Of a DNA stretch of 6,424 nucleotides, positions 5,464 through 6,424 are shown piece after piece. Numbering within the stretch: the first letter of the stretch is position 1; each line of letters opens with the position of its first letter. The position numbers and the translations under genes are program-made. The notes under the pieces are model-generated. The model was given only the letters and a program-made list of their open reading frames with translations. It was not told where the DNA came from and made no database searches. Location of the stretch: positions 1-6,424 of the forward strand of contig VAXF01000209.1 of the NCBI GenBank assembly GCA_005888395.1. Direction: 5' to 3'. The DNA is from Actinomycetota bacterium (GTDB lineage Bacteria; Actinomycetota; Acidimicrobiia; Acidimicrobiales; AC-25).

Positions 5464-5946
5464 TCAGAGGGCCTTGAAATACCGGACAGCCGGAGACGGC
5501 GTGTAGTCGGCCTTCTCGTACACGCGCCGCGCGGGAGCGTGGCCCGAGTCGCCTCCGGTCTCCACCATCGCGACGCGCATCCCGGAGTCGCGGAGCCAGT
5601 CCGTGGCGAACTCGGTCAGGGCGGTCCCGGCGCCTCGCTCTTGATGATCGGGATCGACAGCCAGCATCCAGATCTCCCCCAGGAGGCGCTCTCGATGCAG
5701 CGTCGCGGCGACAAAGGCGACGACCCTTCGATCGGCCTCCGCGACCCAGACGCGCATCTCGCTGTTCGCGAGGGTGTCGCGAACCGACCGCTCCTGGTAC
5801 TGCCTCCAGTCGCCATGCAGGCGGGCGAAGATCTCGCGGCCATGAACCTGCTCGATCGAGGCGAAGACGGGTGCCCAGGCGCGAAGCGACAGTTGGACCA
5901 CGGCTTCCTCGTCGTCGCGGCGATACTCCCGGATGTGCGCATGCAC
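5464..5946 (-). CDS. GNAT family N-acetyltransferase (B)
   Basis: This is a single-domain GCN5-related N-acetyltransferase of 160 residues, which transfers acetyl from acetyl-CoA to an amine; the acceptor is unknown. It starts at GTG 5946 with MHAHIREYRRDDEEAVVQLSLRAW, the usual beta1-alpha1 region in which the substrate pocket begins. Motif A is IWMLAVDPDHQERGAGTALTE: the V-DPDHQ strand is followed by the pyrophosphate loop Q102-E-R-G-A-G107. Motif B follows in MVETGGDSGHAPARRVYEKADY, where the expected asparagine (usually N..A...YEK) is replaced by GHAPARRVYEK. The length is normal. No strong ribosome-binding site is visible before the GTG. Gaps of 42 bp separate it from the genes on both sides, and the three probably form a unit. 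It is not closely similar to the neighbouring GNAT, so recent tandem duplication is unlikely. Confidence 0.9.
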   Translation of the reverse strand: MHAHIREYRRDDEEAVVQLSLRAWAPVFASIEQVHGREIFARLHGDWRQYQERSVRDTLANSEMRVWVAEADRRVVAFVAATLHRERLLGEIWMLAVDPDHQERGAGTALTEFATDWLRDSGMRVAMVETGGDSGHAPARRVYEKADYTPSPAVRYFKAL

Positions 5947-5988
5947 GAGGCCGACGCTTGCACGTCGCCGGATGATGGGCGAGGAAAT

Positions 5989-6417
5989 TCAGGCATGCAG
6001 CGTGCGCCACATCGACTGATGGATGGCGACGCCGTCGTCGAAGGTGCCGCCGATGGCGACGAACCCGGCGTGACCGTAGAAGTCGATGGCGCCAACCCGA
6101 GCGTGACACCAGACGAACGTCCCGCCATGGCGGACGGCGTGAGCGACGAGAGCATCGAGCACGCGGCGCCCGAACCCCTGCCCGCGGAAGTCCCCCTTCG
6201 TGGCCATCCCCCGGATCCGCCAGGCGTCGGTGCGACCCGGCTCCCACGGCGGTGGATCGGGGAACACGGTGCCCACCGAGAGGACGTCGTCGGTCCGGCC
6301 CGCGGTGACGGCCCGCACCGCGACATGGAGGGCGAGCGGGTGGTCGTCGCCGCGGAACCGTGTCGAGCCCTCGGGCAGGCCCGGGCGGAGAACCTCGTGG
6401 CGCAGCGGCCGGATCAT
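5989..6417 (-). CDS. GNAT family N-acetyltransferase (A)
   Basis: This is a 142-residue GNAT acetyltransferase. The ATG at 6417 gives MIRPLRHEVLRPGLPEGS, a start I recognise from a small GNAT subfamily common in bacteria. Further family features are LALHVAVRA (29-37), FPDPPPWEP (52-60) and motif A WRIRGMATKGDFRGQGFGRRVLDAL, with the acetyl-CoA pyrophosphate loop R78-G-Q-G-F-G83. The C-terminal part reads WCHARVGAIDFYGHAGFVAIGGTF, where ARVGAIDFYGHAGF is the motif-B helix and tyrosine region. The acceptor is unknown. Only seven bases lie between the start and the window edge and the frame stays open through them, so an upstream start cannot be strictly excluded. It lies upstream of GNAT B and the ParB-like gene on the same strand. 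Confidence 0.9.
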   Translation of the reverse strand: MIRPLRHEVLRPGLPEGSTRFRGDDHPLALHVAVRAVTAGRTDDVLSVGTVFPDPPPWEPGRTDAWRIRGMATKGDFRGQGFGRRVLDALVAHAVRHGGTFVWCHARVGAIDFYGHAGFVAIGGTFDDGVAIHQSMWRTLHA

Positions 6418-6424
6418 GTCGACG

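Noticed and set aside
5464..6417. Tandem duplication of one acetyltransferase gene
   Set aside because: Apart from generic GNAT motifs the two proteins differ in start, length and C-terminal half; they belong to different subfamilies.

Overview
The window looks like an ordinary chromosomal segment of a high-GC actinobacterium. The evidence is strong G/C bias at third codon positions, frequent GTG starts, a tightly packed gene layout and a gene set typical of Actinomycetota: a FadE-like acyl-CoA dehydrogenase, a DUF1326 protein, a COG2159 amidohydrolase and single-domain GNATs. An acidimicrobial or related uncultivated lineage is possible, but this is inferred from protein flavour only. I see no tRNA, rRNA, CRISPR array, transposase, integrase or phage gene.

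Layout. On the plus strand, the 3' part of an acyl-CoA dehydrogenase gene (3..1070) overlaps by ATGA a DUF1326 gene (1067..1667) whose C-terminal end lies in a different frame. Everything else is on the minus strand. Reading leftward from the right edge: GNAT acetyltransferase A (6417..5989), GNAT acetyltransferase B (5946..5464), a small ParB-like protein (5421..5047), a dienelactone hydrolase whose reading frame breaks near its middle (4926..4242), a small coiled-coil membrane-anchored protein (4011..3652), a COG2159 amidohydrolase (3612..about 2398, open to 2296) and a short-chain dehydrogenase (about 2371..1634). The DUF1326 gene and the dehydrogenase converge and overlap tail to tail.

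Working together. The acyl-CoA dehydrogenase, amidohydrolase, short-chain dehydrogenase and dienelactone hydrolase all belong to families common in degradation of lipids, steroids or cyclic compounds. This suggests a catabolic neighbourhood, but no substrate can be read from the sequence. The two GNATs and the ParB-like protein form a compact block with 42-bp gaps and may be co-transcribed.

The most notable feature is not a new system. Three gene contexts in 3.3 kb have reading-frame anomalies: the end of DUF1326, the amidohydrolase/dehydrogenase junction and the middle of the dienelactone hydrolase. On both sides of each anomaly the encoded protein is well conserved. This points either to small indels in the assembly or to recent gene decay. 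I found no convincing sign of an undescribed multi-gene system.
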